From positions 21,436 through 85,435 of the forward strand of contig NZ_BQHI01000024.1 in assembly GCF_021603585.1 (NCBI RefSeq): a DNA stretch of 64,000 bases, read 5' to 3'. The notes under the pieces are model-generated. The model saw only the letters and a program-made list of their open reading frames with translations. It was not told the origin of the DNA and ran no database searches. Position numbers and translations under genes: made by a program. Origin of the DNA: Pseudomonas sputi. GTDB lineage: Bacteria > Pseudomonadota > Gammaproteobacteria > Pseudomonadales > Pseudomonadaceae. Every line of letters begins with the position of its first letter. Position 1 is the stretch's first letter. Shown piece by piece: positions 48,713 through 58,427 of this stretch.

Positions 48713-50353
48713 CTACTTCGGATAAAGCGGCGGCAACCCACTATCCCCAACCGGATCCTGCACCCGCTCCGCCGTCGGAATCGTTCGAATCGCCCGCCAC
48801 AGATCCTCACCCTGCCAATGCTGCCCGGTCTCGCTGTACAGCGCGCCGTTCAGCCCGTCGAGAGCATCCGACAGCGGCACAAACCGCGCCGCCATGTCCG
48901 CCAGGGTTTCCGGCTGCTGACGGGCCCAGGCGTCGAGGGCCTGGCGGGTGGCGTGGGGGTCGTTGGCCTGGCTGGCGCGTTTGATGTCGTCGAGCAGGGT
49001 GCGCGGGCTCGGGCCGGTTTGCGCGGCGCGCAGGATTGCCGGTTGCCAGCGGGCACGCCACCAGAGGCCGAAGCCGAGCAGGGTGGTGCAGGCGAAAATG
49101 AAGGTGCTGAGTTTCCACCACCACAAGGCTTCGCTGTCGGCGGCGCTGAGCGGTTGGGCGTTGCCTGCCGGGGTGTCGACTTGCAGGCTCGGGTTGTTCG
49201 CCACTTGCAGGGTGCGCGCCGGCAGGCTGGTGTGTTCCAGGTGATCTTCGAAGGTGTTCCACCAGACCACGTCCACCGTTGGCAATTCGATCGAGCCGCT
49301 GCGGCTCGGCACCAGCGCTTCGCGTTCTTCACGGCTGCCGATCAGGCCGCGGTCGCTGCTCTGGTTGTTCAGCACCGGTTGATCCGGATAGCGGCGCAGG
49401 CCGTTGGCTTCGGTGGCGGGCAGGGCCGGCAGTTGCGAACTGGCCAGGCCTTCGACCTTGAGGGTCAGGCTGCGGGTCAGGGAGTCGCCGACCTGAGTGT
49501 GATCCGGCTCCGGGTTCCAGCTTTCGCTCAGGCTCAGGCTGCGGGCCGGCAGCCACGGCGCATCGCTGGGGTAGGTCATCGGTTTGGGTTTGACCGTCAG
49601 CGAAGTCGCGGCGGAGCTGATGTGCATCAGTTTGCCCGGCTTCGGCCCCTGCGCCGTGGCGTCCTGCGCGGGTTGGGTATCGACCAGGGTGGCGCTGAAG
49701 GTCTGCGGGGCGATGCTCAGCAAACCGCTGTGCTGCGGATAGATCGCATAGCGCATCTCGATCACGCCATGGCGCACACCGTTGATGTCTTTTTCGTAGG
49801 TGCGCATGTCGCCCAGTTGCTCGATGCGCGCGTCGGCGATCTGCAATGGCGTCAGGCTGCTGTCGTCGTACAGCGACACCGAATGGTAGATGCGCAACGT
49901 CAGGATGGCCTGGGCCTGCACGTAGACGCTGGTCTGGTCGAGGCTGGCTTCGATGAACACCGGTTCGCGGGCATTGTTCTCTTCGCGGTTGTCGCTCTCG
50001 ATCACTTGCACGGTGATCGGCTGGCTCTCGACGTCGCCCAGTTTCAGCGGCGGGATTTCAACGCTGCCGTTCTGCTTGGGCAGCAACGTGATGATCCAGC
50101 GCGTGGTGGCGCGGTTGTCACCGTTGAGCGTGTTCAACTGGTTGACCTGACGTGTGCCGCGTACTTCGAACAGTGGCTCGAGCGGGCTCAGGTCCGGTTT
50201 GCCGAACTGCGTGACATCGTTGGATTCGAGGGTGAGTTCGACCGTCTCGCCGGAGTTCAGGCGACTGCGATCCACACTGGCCGTCAGCTCGGCCGCCTGG
50301 GCGGTGGCCGTGCAGATCAGCAGGGGCAGCAAGAGAGCGGTGAAACGGGTCAT
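48713..50353 (-). CDS. BatD-family protein
   Basis: 546 residues. Signal peptide (MTRFTALLLPLLICTATAQA), a BatD region of beta-sandwich repeats (ELTASVDRSRLNSGETVELTLES, FEVRGTRQVNQLN, QPITVQVIESD), and one membrane helix near 415-435 (STFIFACTTLLGFGLWWRA) with a cytoplasmic tail. Last gene of the Bat operon, overlapping the BatB/C stop region by 4 bp. Bat proteins form a membrane complex linked to stress tolerance in other bacteria; the role here is not defined. Confidence 0.85.
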   Translation of the reverse strand: MTRFTALLLPLLICTATAQAAELTASVDRSRLNSGETVELTLESNDVTQFGKPDLSPLEPLFEVRGTRQVNQLNTLNGDNRATTRWIITLLPKQNGSVEIPPLKLGDVESQPITVQVIESDNREENNAREPVFIEASLDQTSVYVQAQAILTLRIYHSVSLYDDSSLTPLQIADARIEQLGDMRTYEKDINGVRHGVIEMRYAIYPQHSGLLSIAPQTFSATLVDTQPAQDATAQGPKPGKLMHISSAATSLTVKPKPMTYPSDAPWLPARSLSLSESWNPEPDHTQVGDSLTRSLTLKVEGLASSQLPALPATEANGLRRYPDQPVLNNQSSDRGLIGSREEREALVPSRSGSIELPTVDVVWWNTFEDHLEHTSLPARTLQVANNPSLQVDTPAGNAQPLSAADSEALWWWKLSTFIFACTTLLGFGLWWRARWQPAILRAAQTGPSPRTLLDDIKRASQANDPHATRQALDAWARQQPETLADMAARFVPLSDALDGLNGALYSETGQHWQGEDLWRAIRTIPTAERVQDPVGDSGLPPLYPK

Positions 50354-52086
50354 CGAATGTTTTCCTGATCCTGATGTTGTTGCTGTTCGTACCAGAATTT
50401 GCGTCGCAGCAGTTCGCCCGGATCATCCGGGATCTTGCCCAGCCATTGTTCCAGCGCCTGCTGTTGCTCGCCTTCGAGGTTGTCCTCATTGGGGCGCAGC
50501 AGCGGCGGTGTGTTCTGCTCTTCGCCCGGTTCGCTGTCCGGCAGCTCGTTGGCACCCGGCAGCGGCGGGGTGGTCGGCGGCGGCTCGCTGGCGGATTCGC
50601 CGGTCTGTGGCTCGCTATGGGTTTCGCTTTTGACCGCTGGCGGCGGCGCGGTCGGTGGCGGAGGCTCATCACCCGGCACGTTCTGCTGCGCCGGTTGGTC
50701 TTGCGGTTCGGCCGGCGGCGGGGCGTTTTTCTGTTTCAGCAGGGTTTCCACCAGCGCCTTGTTGGTCAGTGCCGGACGCAGATCCGGCTGGCGCTCCAGG
50801 GCCTGTTCGTAGGCGTCCAGCGCTGCTTCCAGCTCGCCGCTTCTGGCCAGGGCGTTGCCACGATTGTAGTGGGCGTGGGCGTCATTGCCCTCGGCGAAAC
50901 GCTGAGCGGCGCCACTGTAGTCGCCGGCCTCGTACAACGCCACCCCTTGCCATTGCGGATCTTCGAAATGCTTCGCGGCCTCGGCCGGGCGCTTCTGCTT
51001 GAGCAGGTGCAGGCCTTGTTGATCGGGACGCAGCCACAGGTCTTCGAAGTCGAAGGCATAGCTCGGTTGCGGCAATGCCAGCAGCAACGGCAGGCAGAAC
51101 AGCCAGCCACGCCGCCCGGCGCACGCGGCGAGCAACAACAGCGGCAATAGCAGCCAGTAACCCTGATCGGCCCAGGTGTCGAGACGTACGGTCTGACCAT
51201 CGTTGCGCAGGCTGCGCGGGCCGTCGAGCAGGCCGAGGTCGCCCAGATCGGATTCATCCAGCCGTGCGCTGCGGTACTCGCCGCCGACCGCGTTGAGGAA
51301 GGCGCCGAGGCCCGGGCTGTCGAGTTGTGGCACCCGGATCGCGCCCTGGGCATCCTTGAGGAAACTGCCGTCTTCCTGAGCAATCGGCGCACCCTCGGCG
51401 GTGCCGATGCCGAGCATCAACAACTGCGCCGATTGGCCACTGAGTGCATGGCGAATGCCCTGGCGTTCTTCTTCGGACAGCGAAGAGCCAATCAGCAGAA
51501 TCCGCCCCTGACCCAACGCGCCCTGCTTGAGCAACGCCAACGCCTTGCTTACCGCCAGATCGGCGCGATGGCCGCTTTCCGGCATCAGCGAAGGCTTGAG
51601 CGCGTCGAGCAAGTTACGACTGGTCGCCAGGTCATCCGACAGCGGCACCAGCGTATGGGCGCTGCCGGCGTAAACGACGATGGCGGTCTGGGCGTCGCTG
51701 CGCACTTTCAGCAGGTCGAACAGCTTGCGCCGGGCCTGTTCCAGTCGCGTTGGTGGCGAATCGGTGGCGAGCATTTCCGGGGTCAGTTCCAACACCACCA
51801 CCAACGGGTCGGCGGGCTTCTGGCTGGTCTGTTCGACCCGCTCCCAGCTCGGCCCGAGCAACGCCAGAATCGTCAGCAGCCAGGCCACGCTCAGGGCGAC
51901 CCACGGCAACTTGCTGTCGCGACCGCTGCCGCCACTGAGCAACGTGGCGTGGAAGGCCGGCGGCAGAATCATCTGCCAGCGACCCGCGCGCTTCTGCCGG
52001 TGCCAGAGCTGCCAGATCAGCCAGCCGAGCAATGGCAGCAGCAACAGCCACCAGGGACGGAACCAGTGCGGCCACAGGGCGATCAT
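50350..52086 (-). CDS. BatB/BatC-type VWA and TPR protein
   Basis: 578 residues. Membrane helices at about 10-28 and 60-75, a VWA domain (85-285), a helix near 310-335, a TPR region (about 370-440: LYEAGDYSGAAQRFAEGN, HYNRGNALARSGELEAALDAYEQALE), and a Pro/Glu-rich tail. The VWA metal site is degenerate: the expected DxSxS is VVLELTPEML. Fuses BatB- and BatC-like parts. Overlaps batA and batD by 4 bp each. Confidence 0.85.
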   Translation of the reverse strand: MIALWPHWFRPWWLLLLPLLGWLIWQLWHRQKRAGRWQMILPPAFHATLLSGGSGRDSKLPWVALSVAWLLTILALLGPSWERVEQTSQKPADPLVVVLELTPEMLATDSPPTRLEQARRKLFDLLKVRSDAQTAIVVYAGSAHTLVPLSDDLATSRNLLDALKPSLMPESGHRADLAVSKALALLKQGALGQGRILLIGSSLSEEERQGIRHALSGQSAQLLMLGIGTAEGAPIAQEDGSFLKDAQGAIRVPQLDSPGLGAFLNAVGGEYRSARLDESDLGDLGLLDGPRSLRNDGQTVRLDTWADQGYWLLLPLLLLAACAGRRGWLFCLPLLLALPQPSYAFDFEDLWLRPDQQGLHLLKQKRPAEAAKHFEDPQWQGVALYEAGDYSGAAQRFAEGNDAHAHYNRGNALARSGELEAALDAYEQALERQPDLRPALTNKALVETLLKQKNAPPPAEPQDQPAQQNVPGDEPPPPTAPPPAVKSETHSEPQTGESASEPPPTTPPLPGANELPDSEPGEEQNTPPLLRPNEDNLEGEQQQALEQWLGKIPDDPGELLRRKFWYEQQQHQDQENIR

Positions 52087-53162
52087 CGGCGCCTCCGCAA
52101 ACGCAGGCGTTTGAGCCGTTCGCGCCAGTCAGGCAGGGGGCTTTGCAGGTACAGCTCCTTGGTGAACAGCCGTTGCAGCGGGTTGTCCGGCCACAACACA
52201 CGGGCGACCAGTAAAATGCTCAGCAGCAGGGCGAATGCCAGCGGCCACTGATACAACGCCTGCGCCGGACGGGCCTGGGTCGGTTGCTGAGTCACCGGTT
52301 CAAGCTGGTCGAGGGTGTCCTTGATCGCTTGCAGCTGCTTACCGTCGCGGGCGCGGAAGTAGCGCCCGCCGGTGATCTCGGCGATGGCCTTGAGCGCCGG
52401 TTCGTCGAGATCAAGGGTCGGATTGCCGCCGAGCAACGCGGTGGCGCCGCTTTCTTCCGGATCGGCGCCGATGCCGATCGGGTAGATTTTCACGCCTTCG
52501 CTGGCGGCCAGTTTGGCGGCGGTCAGCGGGTCGATTTCGCCGCCATTGTTCGCGCCGTCGGTGACCAGAATCAGCACCCGGCTCTGGGCCGGACGCATGC
52601 GCAGGCGCTTGAGGGCCAGGCCGATGGCGTCACCGATGGCGGTGTTCTTGCCGGCGATGCCGATCCTCGCCTCATCGAGCCAAACGCGAACGGTGCGCCG
52701 GTCAAACGTCAGCGGCGCTTGCAGGTAGGCCTGGCTGCCAAACAAGATCAGGCCAACGCGGTCGCCATCGCGGCTTTCGAGAAAATCACCGAGCAAATGC
52801 TGGACCAGCGACAGGCGACTGACGTCTTCGTCGTTCCATTGCATGTCCGGGAAATCCATCGAGCCGGACACGTCCACCGCCACCAGCAGATCACGGCCGC
52901 TGGCGGCAATCGGCAGCGGTTCGCCGAGCCATTGCGGGCGGGCGGCAGCGGTCAGCAACATCAGCCACAACAACAGAAACGGGGCCTGCTGGCGCCACGC
53001 CGGCAGATTGGCCCGGGCGCGACGGCGGGCGAGGCCTTCCAGATCACCCAGGAAACTCACTTTCAACGCCGGCTCGCCGCTGTCGGCCACCGGCAGCACA
53101 AGGCGCATCAGCCACGGCAGCGGCAACAGCAGAAAAATCCACGGCCAGGCGAACTCAAACAT
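52083..53162 (-). CDS. BatA-type VWA membrane protein
   Basis: 359 residues. N-terminal helices (FAWPWIFLLLPLPWLM and FLLLWLMLLTAA), a VWA domain at about 90-280 with an intact MIDAS motif DVSGSMD and the later Thr/Asp in ILVTDGANNG, and a C-terminal helix (ALYQWPLAFALLLSILLVARVLW). Anchored in the inner membrane; pairs with BatB. Overlaps the DUF4381 gene by 8 bp. Confidence 0.88.
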   Translation of the reverse strand: MFEFAWPWIFLLLPLPWLMRLVLPVADSGEPALKVSFLGDLEGLARRRARANLPAWRQQAPFLLLWLMLLTAAARPQWLGEPLPIAASGRDLLVAVDVSGSMDFPDMQWNDEDVSRLSLVQHLLGDFLESRDGDRVGLILFGSQAYLQAPLTFDRRTVRVWLDEARIGIAGKNTAIGDAIGLALKRLRMRPAQSRVLILVTDGANNGGEIDPLTAAKLAASEGVKIYPIGIGADPEESGATALLGGNPTLDLDEPALKAIAEITGGRYFRARDGKQLQAIKDTLDQLEPVTQQPTQARPAQALYQWPLAFALLLSILLVARVLWPDNPLQRLFTKELYLQSPLPDWRERLKRLRLRRRR

Positions 53163-53652
53163 GTTTGCGGATCCAGGTGTCGACTGCCTGGGTCAGGCCG
53201 GCGATGGCTTTGTCGTCGAGTTTGCACTCGGGTTTGTAGGCACCCTCGACGAGCACCATCCAGCGGGTCAGGCCGGCGGCGGGGCAACGGTTGTCGAGAA
53301 ACGCCAGCCATTTGCGGCCGTTGAGGGTATGGCTCTGGCTGTAGGGGTAGTGGTTGCGGCACAGGCGCTTGAGCAGGCCGTTGAGCTGCTGCAGCCAGGC
53401 CCCGGCGGGGGCGCCATCGTAGGGTTTGGGCATCTGCGCCAGTTCGGCGAGTGCGGCGATGCGCACCGGGTCGAGCGGCAGTTCGGCGCGCACGATCGGT
53501 TTTTTCTTGATCGGAATGAAACGCCGCAAGCGCCAAACCACGAAGCCGATCACCGGCAACAGTAAAAGCAGCAACCACCAGCCCGGCGCCGGCGGCCAGA
53601 AGGCAATCGGTGGCGGGGAGATCAGCGGTTGCAGTTGTTCGAGGCCGTTCAT
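53155..53652 (-). CDS. DUF4381 membrane protein of the Bat operon
   Basis: 165 residues from the ATG at 53652. One helix (GWWLLLLLLPVIGFVVWRLRRF, about 25-46) followed by a cytoplasmic helical domain (YSQSHTLNGRKWLAFLDNRCP). DUF4381 proteins occur specifically between DUF58 and BatA genes. The start overlaps the DUF58 stop (4 bp). Confidence 0.85.
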   Translation of the reverse strand: MNGLEQLQPLISPPPIAFWPPAPGWWLLLLLLPVIGFVVWRLRRFIPIKKKPIVRAELPLDPVRIAALAELAQMPKPYDGAPAGAWLQQLNGLLKRLCRNHYPYSQSHTLNGRKWLAFLDNRCPAAGLTRWMVLVEGAYKPECKLDDKAIAGLTQAVDTWIRKHV

Positions 53653-54593
53653 CGACCTTTCCCCGGACGTTGCGGGTTCAGGAATTCGCGCATCTGCTCG
53701 ACCATTTCGCTCTGGGTGCTCAGCGGCATCAGCAGCACGCGCAGCTTCTGCGCGAGCAATTCCCAGCGGGCGATGCGCGCTTCGGCCTGGGCGCGGTAGG
53801 TCTGGCGCAGGTCGAAATTCAGCGTGTCGAGTTCCAGCTGCGCGCCGCGCTCGGCAAATCTCAGCAACCCGGCGGCGGGCAGGGCGTGATCCAGCGGATC
53901 GGACAGCGGCAGCATCAGCAGATCGCAATGGCGCGACAGCAGGCTCAATTGCTGCTCGGCGCTGTCGGACAGTGCGCGCTCGTCGCAGATCACTATCACC
54001 AGACTGCCCGGTCGCAGCACCTCGCGGGCCCGGCGCAACGCCACGCCAAACGCATCGCGATCCGGCTCCCGTTCGCTGTGCAGCGACTGGTTGACCTTCA
54101 CCAGCCGGTTAAGCAATTGCAACAGGCTCTGCTTGCTGCGGCGCGGTTTGATTTCGTAATGCTCGTTGTCGCCGAATACCAGCCCGCCAACCCGGTCGTT
54201 GTGGCCCAGCGCGGCCCAGCCGATCAGCGCCGCTGCCTGCGCCGCCAGCACCGATTTGAACATCAGCCCGGAGCCGAAAAACAGTCGCGTGCTTTGCTCG
54301 ACCATGATGAAAATCGGTCGTTCGCGTTCTTCATGGAACAGTTTGGTGTGCGGTTCCTGCGTCCTCGCCGTGACGCGCCAGTCGATGGTGCGCACGTCGT
54401 CGCCGGCCTGATAGACCCGCACCTGATCGAAGTCGACGCCGCGACCACGGAATTTCGAGTGATGCAGGCCGATCAGCGGGCTGCGCTGGCTCGGCGTGGA
54501 AAACAGCTGCACTTCGCGCACGCGGTGACGCATCTCGATCAGCTCGGCGAGGCTGATGCGGATGCCCGATTCGGACGGCAGAGAGGCGTTCAT
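53649..54593 (-). CDS. DUF58-family protein
   Basis: 314 residues from the ATG at 54593. The DUF58 core is clear: GLHHSKFRGRGVDFDQVRVYQAGDDVRTIDWRVTART, with a VWA-like fold following. Soluble, cytoplasmic partner of the MoxR ATPase. Second gene of the operon, 5 bp after MoxR. The longer open frame overlaps MoxR and is not supported. Confidence 0.9.
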   Translation of the reverse strand: MNASLPSESGIRISLAELIEMRHRVREVQLFSTPSQRSPLIGLHHSKFRGRGVDFDQVRVYQAGDDVRTIDWRVTARTQEPHTKLFHEERERPIFIMVEQSTRLFFGSGLMFKSVLAAQAAALIGWAALGHNDRVGGLVFGDNEHYEIKPRRSKQSLLQLLNRLVKVNQSLHSEREPDRDAFGVALRRAREVLRPGSLVIVICDERALSDSAEQQLSLLSRHCDLLMLPLSDPLDHALPAAGLLRFAERGAQLELDTLNFDLRQTYRAQAEARIARWELLAQKLRVLLMPLSTQSEMVEQMREFLNPQRPGKGR

Positions 54594-54598
54594 CGGGG

Positions 54599-55558
54599 TC
54601 AAGCGACGGCTACGACGTCGAGAATCCGTTGCACCACCCGATCCTGGTCGATGCCAGCGGCTTCGGCCTCGAACGACAGAATGATGCGGTGACGCAACAC
54701 GTCGAACAGCACCGCCTGGATGTCTTCCGGGCTGACGAAGTCGCGACCGGCCAGCCAGGCGTGGGCGCGGGCGCAGCGGTCGAGGGCGATGGAACCGCGC
54801 GGGCTGGCGCCATAGGCGATCCACTCGGCCATTTCCGGGTCGAACTTGGCCGGGTTGCGCGTGGCCATGACCAGTTGCACCAGGTATTCCTCCACCGCGT
54901 CCGCCATGTACAGACCGAGGATTTCCTTGCGCGCGGCGAAAATCGCCTGCTGGCTGACCCGGCGTTCAGGCTTGGTCTCGCCGTTGAGGGCTTCGCCCCG
55001 TGCCTGCTGCAGGATCCGGCGTTCGACGGCCGCGTCCGGGAAACCCATTTTCACGTGCATCAGGAAACGGTCGAGCTGCGCTTCGGGCAGCGGGTAGGTG
55101 CCTTCCTGCTCAATCGGATTCTGCGTGGCCATCACCAGAAACAGCGGCGACAGCTCGTACGTGCTGCGCCCGACACTGACCTGACGCTCGGCCATGGCTT
55201 CGAGCAGCGCCGATTGCACCTTGGCCGGGGCACGGTTGATTTCGTCCGCCAGCACCAGGTTGTGGAAGATCGGCCCTTGCTGGAACACGAAGCTGCCGGT
55301 TTCCGGGCGATAGATCTCGGTGCCGGTGATGTCGGCGGGCAGCAGGTCGGGGGTGAACTGAATGCGATGGAACTGGGCTTCGATGCCCTCGGCGAGCTCT
55401 TTGATCGCTTTGGTCTTGGCCAGACCCGGAGCCCCCTCGACCAGCATGTGGCCGTCGGCGAGCAGGGCGATGAGCAAGCGCTCGATGAGTTTTTCCTGGC
55501 CGAGAATCTGCGTTGAAAGAAAGGTTCGCAGCGCCAGCAGCGCTTCACGATGTTCCAT
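54599..55558 (-). CDS. MoxR-family AAA+ ATPase
   Basis: 319 residues. Walker A GAPGLAKTKA (39-48), Walker B LVLADEINRAPAKVQSALLEAM, sensor LVMATQNPIEQEGTYPLPEAQLDRF, and a lid domain with the arginine near GASPRGSIALDRCARA. First gene of the MoxR-DUF58-DUF4381-BatA-BatB/C-BatD unit. MoxR ATPases act as chaperones for VWA-protein complexes. Confidence 0.92.
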   Translation of the reverse strand: MEHREALLALRTFLSTQILGQEKLIERLLIALLADGHMLVEGAPGLAKTKAIKELAEGIEAQFHRIQFTPDLLPADITGTEIYRPETGSFVFQQGPIFHNLVLADEINRAPAKVQSALLEAMAERQVSVGRSTYELSPLFLVMATQNPIEQEGTYPLPEAQLDRFLMHVKMGFPDAAVERRILQQARGEALNGETKPERRVSQQAIFAARKEILGLYMADAVEEYLVQLVMATRNPAKFDPEMAEWIAYGASPRGSIALDRCARAHAWLAGRDFVSPEDIQAVLFDVLRHRIILSFEAEAAGIDQDRVVQRILDVVAVA

Positions 55559-55769
55559 CGATGACTGTTCCTGGAAAGGGTGGCCACAGGCGTTCGGATA
55601 ACGCCGGGGCTGGGGGCGTTACTTTAATCCATCGCAGGGGGTGGCGACTAACGGCATTTTGCGCAAAGTGCGGGAAATGACCGGGGCGATTGTTGGAATT
55701 TTGTAGGGTGGGGGAGGTGTGATGTGCTCTCGGGCCCTTTCACTCGCGAAAGGGCCGGCCCAGACGCCA

Positions 55770-56123
55770 TCAAATCTGGCTGATAAAGGTGCCAGTACCA
55801 TCAAGAATGTTCTTCAGGGTTTCCTCGACTTCAGCCAGATCCACCATGTCCGGATTGAAGGTGATTTCCAGCACATCGTCCCCGTTCAACGCATCGGCAT
55901 CCGCCGCGGCGATTTCGATCTTCAGCAGGGTCTTGCTCAGGGTGACCTTGACGCCATCAAGGGTCGACGGTTCGCCATCCAGCGTGATCTCCAGCTCGTC
56001 CTCGTCCGGGTAGCGGCTCATCAGGAACATGTCGCCCTTGTCGCTGTGGCAGCAGAGCATGGCCATGTTGTCTTCTTCGTCGTCGCACGGGTTGACGATC
56101 AAAAGGGCGGTGGTCATTTGCAT
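55770..56123 (-). CDS. Conserved acidic hypothetical protein
   Basis: 117 residues from the ATG at 56123 with AGGAA upstream; ATG 56117 is two residues shorter. Highly acidic, beta-rich with a helical end (DEDELEITLDGEPSTLDGVKVTLSKTLLKIEIAAADADALNG, VDLAEVEETLKNILDG). Two adjacent cysteines (MLCCHSDKGD) could bind metal. No family recognised. Stands alone between MoxR and the bacteriocin cluster. Confidence 0.6.
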   Translation of the reverse strand: MQMTTALLIVNPCDDEEDNMAMLCCHSDKGDMFLMSRYPDEDELEITLDGEPSTLDGVKVTLSKTLLKIEIAAADADALNGDDVLEITFNPDMVDLAEVEETLKNILDGTGTFISQI

Positions 56124-56235
56124 GGGTGAATTCCTGGCTTGGCGGGCACGACGGGTGCCACGCAAAAAAAGGTGATTTTGCCAGTTTGTGTCCATTTCCG
56201 CTGCTCTGATGTTCGCGTACTGGAGGTCAACCTGT

Positions 56236-56847
56236 TTATGGGTGCTGTTTACGCTTTAAAAGCTTGATCAATCGATAAGGGGCATAAATCAGGAGGTGAA
56301 TCACGAGCGCAGGTAGAAGCAATATTAAAAAAATAACTGCAAAGGAGAACATCGAATAAAAAAGAAAGTTGAGTCCCATGATTCTGAGCTTGGGGCCCTG
56401 AGTTATTAGGTCTGTGGAATTGAAATAGGCTTCGTATACGAAAAGGGAACAGGTCAATATCGTTGTCAAGGTCATGAACAGATATTTGTATAACGGTGTT
56501 TGGTCAAATCTTTCGATTGATTTGAAGGCGTTTTTGTAACTTTTCAGGAAAAGTACAGCTCCAAATACTGGTCCGAATATAGCAATATAATTTGTGGTTA
56601 TTTTTGAGCTTAGCGGGAATCGCGAAGACCAGAAGCCGATGTTTTCGATTAAGTAGCCGCTGAGTAAACTTTCGAGGAGGGCGTGTTGTTGCTCACCCAT
56701 AATCGGGACTACCAGGTTGATGAGCAGGATTGGGGCGGCGACCGTTAAAACGAAAGCGTTGGATAATTCAGACTTTTCTTTTTTTTGCATTGTTGTGTCC
56801 GTCGTGAGCGTGCAAGCCGGCTTATTTGCTGTTGAGCCGGTTTGCAT
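56236..56847 (-). CDS. Membrane immunity protein for the adjacent pore-forming bacteriocin (probable)
   Basis: 203 residues from the ATG at 56847; an ATG at 56790 would give 184 residues. Four membrane helices are visible (about 31-50, 83-102, 121-141, 160-188), the layout of immunity proteins that block pore-forming colicins inside the inner membrane. It starts 12 bp after the bacteriocin stop on the same strand. AT-rich like the bacteriocin gene. The assignment rests on topology and position, not on a named family. Confidence 0.65.
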   Translation of the reverse strand: MQTGSTANKPACTLTTDTTMQKKEKSELSNAFVLTVAAPILLINLVVPIMGEQQHALLESLLSGYLIENIGFWSSRFPLSSKITTNYIAIFGPVFGAVLFLKSYKNAFKSIERFDQTPLYKYLFMTLTTILTCSLFVYEAYFNSTDLITQGPKLRIMGLNFLFYSMFSFAVIFLILLLPALVIHLLIYAPYRLIKLLKRKQHP

Positions 56848-56858
56848 TTGGTAACTGG

Positions 56859-58052
56859 TTAGATATCGTTTTTCGTAGTTGCGTTAAGCACGGAGCGGTT
56901 TATTGTTTCCACGGCTTTGGCGTCCAGAAAGATCGCTGCGGCAGCCACTGCGATTCCGGTAACAACTACCACCGCCGCGGGAGGAACCCAAGACAGGGAA
57001 AGTAGCGGTGGTAAAGCAAGGGCCAGCAGCGCACCTGCTCCTGCTCCGGCAGCAATACTTTCCAGCTCCAGCATCAAGGGTTTCCAATTACCGTCCCGGA
57101 ACCCAATGACCGTCTTCTCGATCACCGAGTGTGCCTGCACGACTTTGCCGGTCACGCCAAACCCCTTGGCCAGTCGGTTGACGTTGTCCATATAGGTCGC
57201 TTTATCGAGTGCATTCAGTGCGTCCACCACTGCACGGGTATCCTGCGGGCTGAGCCTTGCATTCGGGTTGGTCCGCACTTGCTCGAAGGTCTGCATGGCT
57301 TCGGTGTAGCTTCGGACTTTCTTGCCGGAAATGTCCTTTTGAAGATCCATCACGACCTGATGCAGGTTCGCGCCGTATTTCTCCAGAATGTACTTGTTCG
57401 CGTCGGCAACGAACGCCACGGCACGTTTGTACTCATCGATCTGCCGAGCCTCCTCGGCGGCCGCGAGCCTCGCTTTTTCCTTGGCAATTCGTTGTGCCTC
57501 GGCAAGGGCGGCCAAGCGCGCTTGCTCCTGCGCTTGCCTGCGTGCCTCTTCTGCCCGGCGTGCCGCTTCGGCAGCCTGTTGCAAGGCCAGCGCTTCGGCC
57601 TGCCGGCGGGCTCTTTCGGCGTATAACCTTGTTTGCCGGGATTGAAGGCTTGCGATCTGGTCGTTAAGGATCATGGCGTTGTAGGTGGCTTGTAACTTCG
57701 CATGTTGTTTTGCATTTTTAACATTTATCAACTGATGTTGAAGTTCGGTGTTTTTCCGGAAGAGTAGTTCGTTAACGATGTCGGTGGCGCGAGACAGCCA
57801 TTGCTCCGGCGTGAAGTTATTCAGGGGCGGCTGTTGGCTTTCGATAAGGTTTAGTTCTGATTGCAAGTTGGGTTCAAGGCTTTGTTTGCGGGCTTCGTAA
57901 TTATTTTGAATGGCGAGTGTGAAACCATGCATTGGGTTACCCAAAGGGTAATTTTTACGAATGTCGCCGCGGATTTTGTTTGGGTTAAGATTGATGATTT
58001 CCCACGAGCCGTCGCCGTAGGTGATTATTCCGGGAAGTTCCAGTTGTGACAT
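56859..58052 (-). CDS. Colicin-like pore-forming bacteriocin
   Basis: 397 residues from the ATG at 58052 (AAGGAAC site). Three parts: a unique N-terminal region (1-140), an Ala/Arg/Glu-rich helical linker (145-205: ARRQAEALALQQAAEAARR), and a C-terminal colicin-type channel domain (about 207-390) with the hydrophobic hairpin 332-377 (SIAAGAGAGALLALALPP, VVVVTGIAVAAAAIFLD). It would depolarise the inner membrane of related cells. At 397 residues it is shorter than colicin E1 or pyocin S5, so the receptor/translocation part is reduced or novel. No lysis gene, LexA box or PrtN-type box seen by eye. Confidence 0.75.
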   Translation of the reverse strand: MSQLELPGIITYGDGSWEIINLNPNKIRGDIRKNYPLGNPMHGFTLAIQNNYEARKQSLEPNLQSELNLIESQQPPLNNFTPEQWLSRATDIVNELLFRKNTELQHQLINVKNAKQHAKLQATYNAMILNDQIASLQSRQTRLYAERARRQAEALALQQAAEAARRAEEARRQAQEQARLAALAEAQRIAKEKARLAAAEEARQIDEYKRAVAFVADANKYILEKYGANLHQVVMDLQKDISGKKVRSYTEAMQTFEQVRTNPNARLSPQDTRAVVDALNALDKATYMDNVNRLAKGFGVTGKVVQAHSVIEKTVIGFRDGNWKPLMLELESIAAGAGAGALLALALPPLLSLSWVPPAAVVVVTGIAVAAAAIFLDAKAVETINRSVLNATTKNDI

Positions 58053-58427
58053 GTGCAAGTTCCTTGTGCTTTTTTAAGCCCGATCCTTCGGGCGAAAAAT
58101 GTTCTTGCATTGATATCACCGCCGGATCATTCAAACAAACCAGGTTGTAAGAATTCGTTCCGAGTTTTCTGTGAGTGGTTTCTTTACAGTTTGTAAGAAA
58201 AAAGAAGGACTTGTAACTTGTTGTTTTACTTACAGGTAGTCCGGTTGTTGATCAGGTTCAGTCAGCATGGAAAAGTACTGAGCCGAGCGCGTGTGAACGT
58301 TCCCTGCTCAGGCAGTCACATCCGGTACGGATGGCGTAAATATCGGGCTGCAAACCGGCCAGATCGCTGATCCACTGCTAGTGTTGTGCCATGCCCCGGC
58401 CTTTGTTTACGTGCCAATGACCGAATA

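Noticed and set aside
58053-58260. LexA box or PrtN-type box for the bacteriocin
   Set aside because: No CTG-N10-CAG with the right spacing; TTGTAA repeats are irregularly spaced and do not match a known box.
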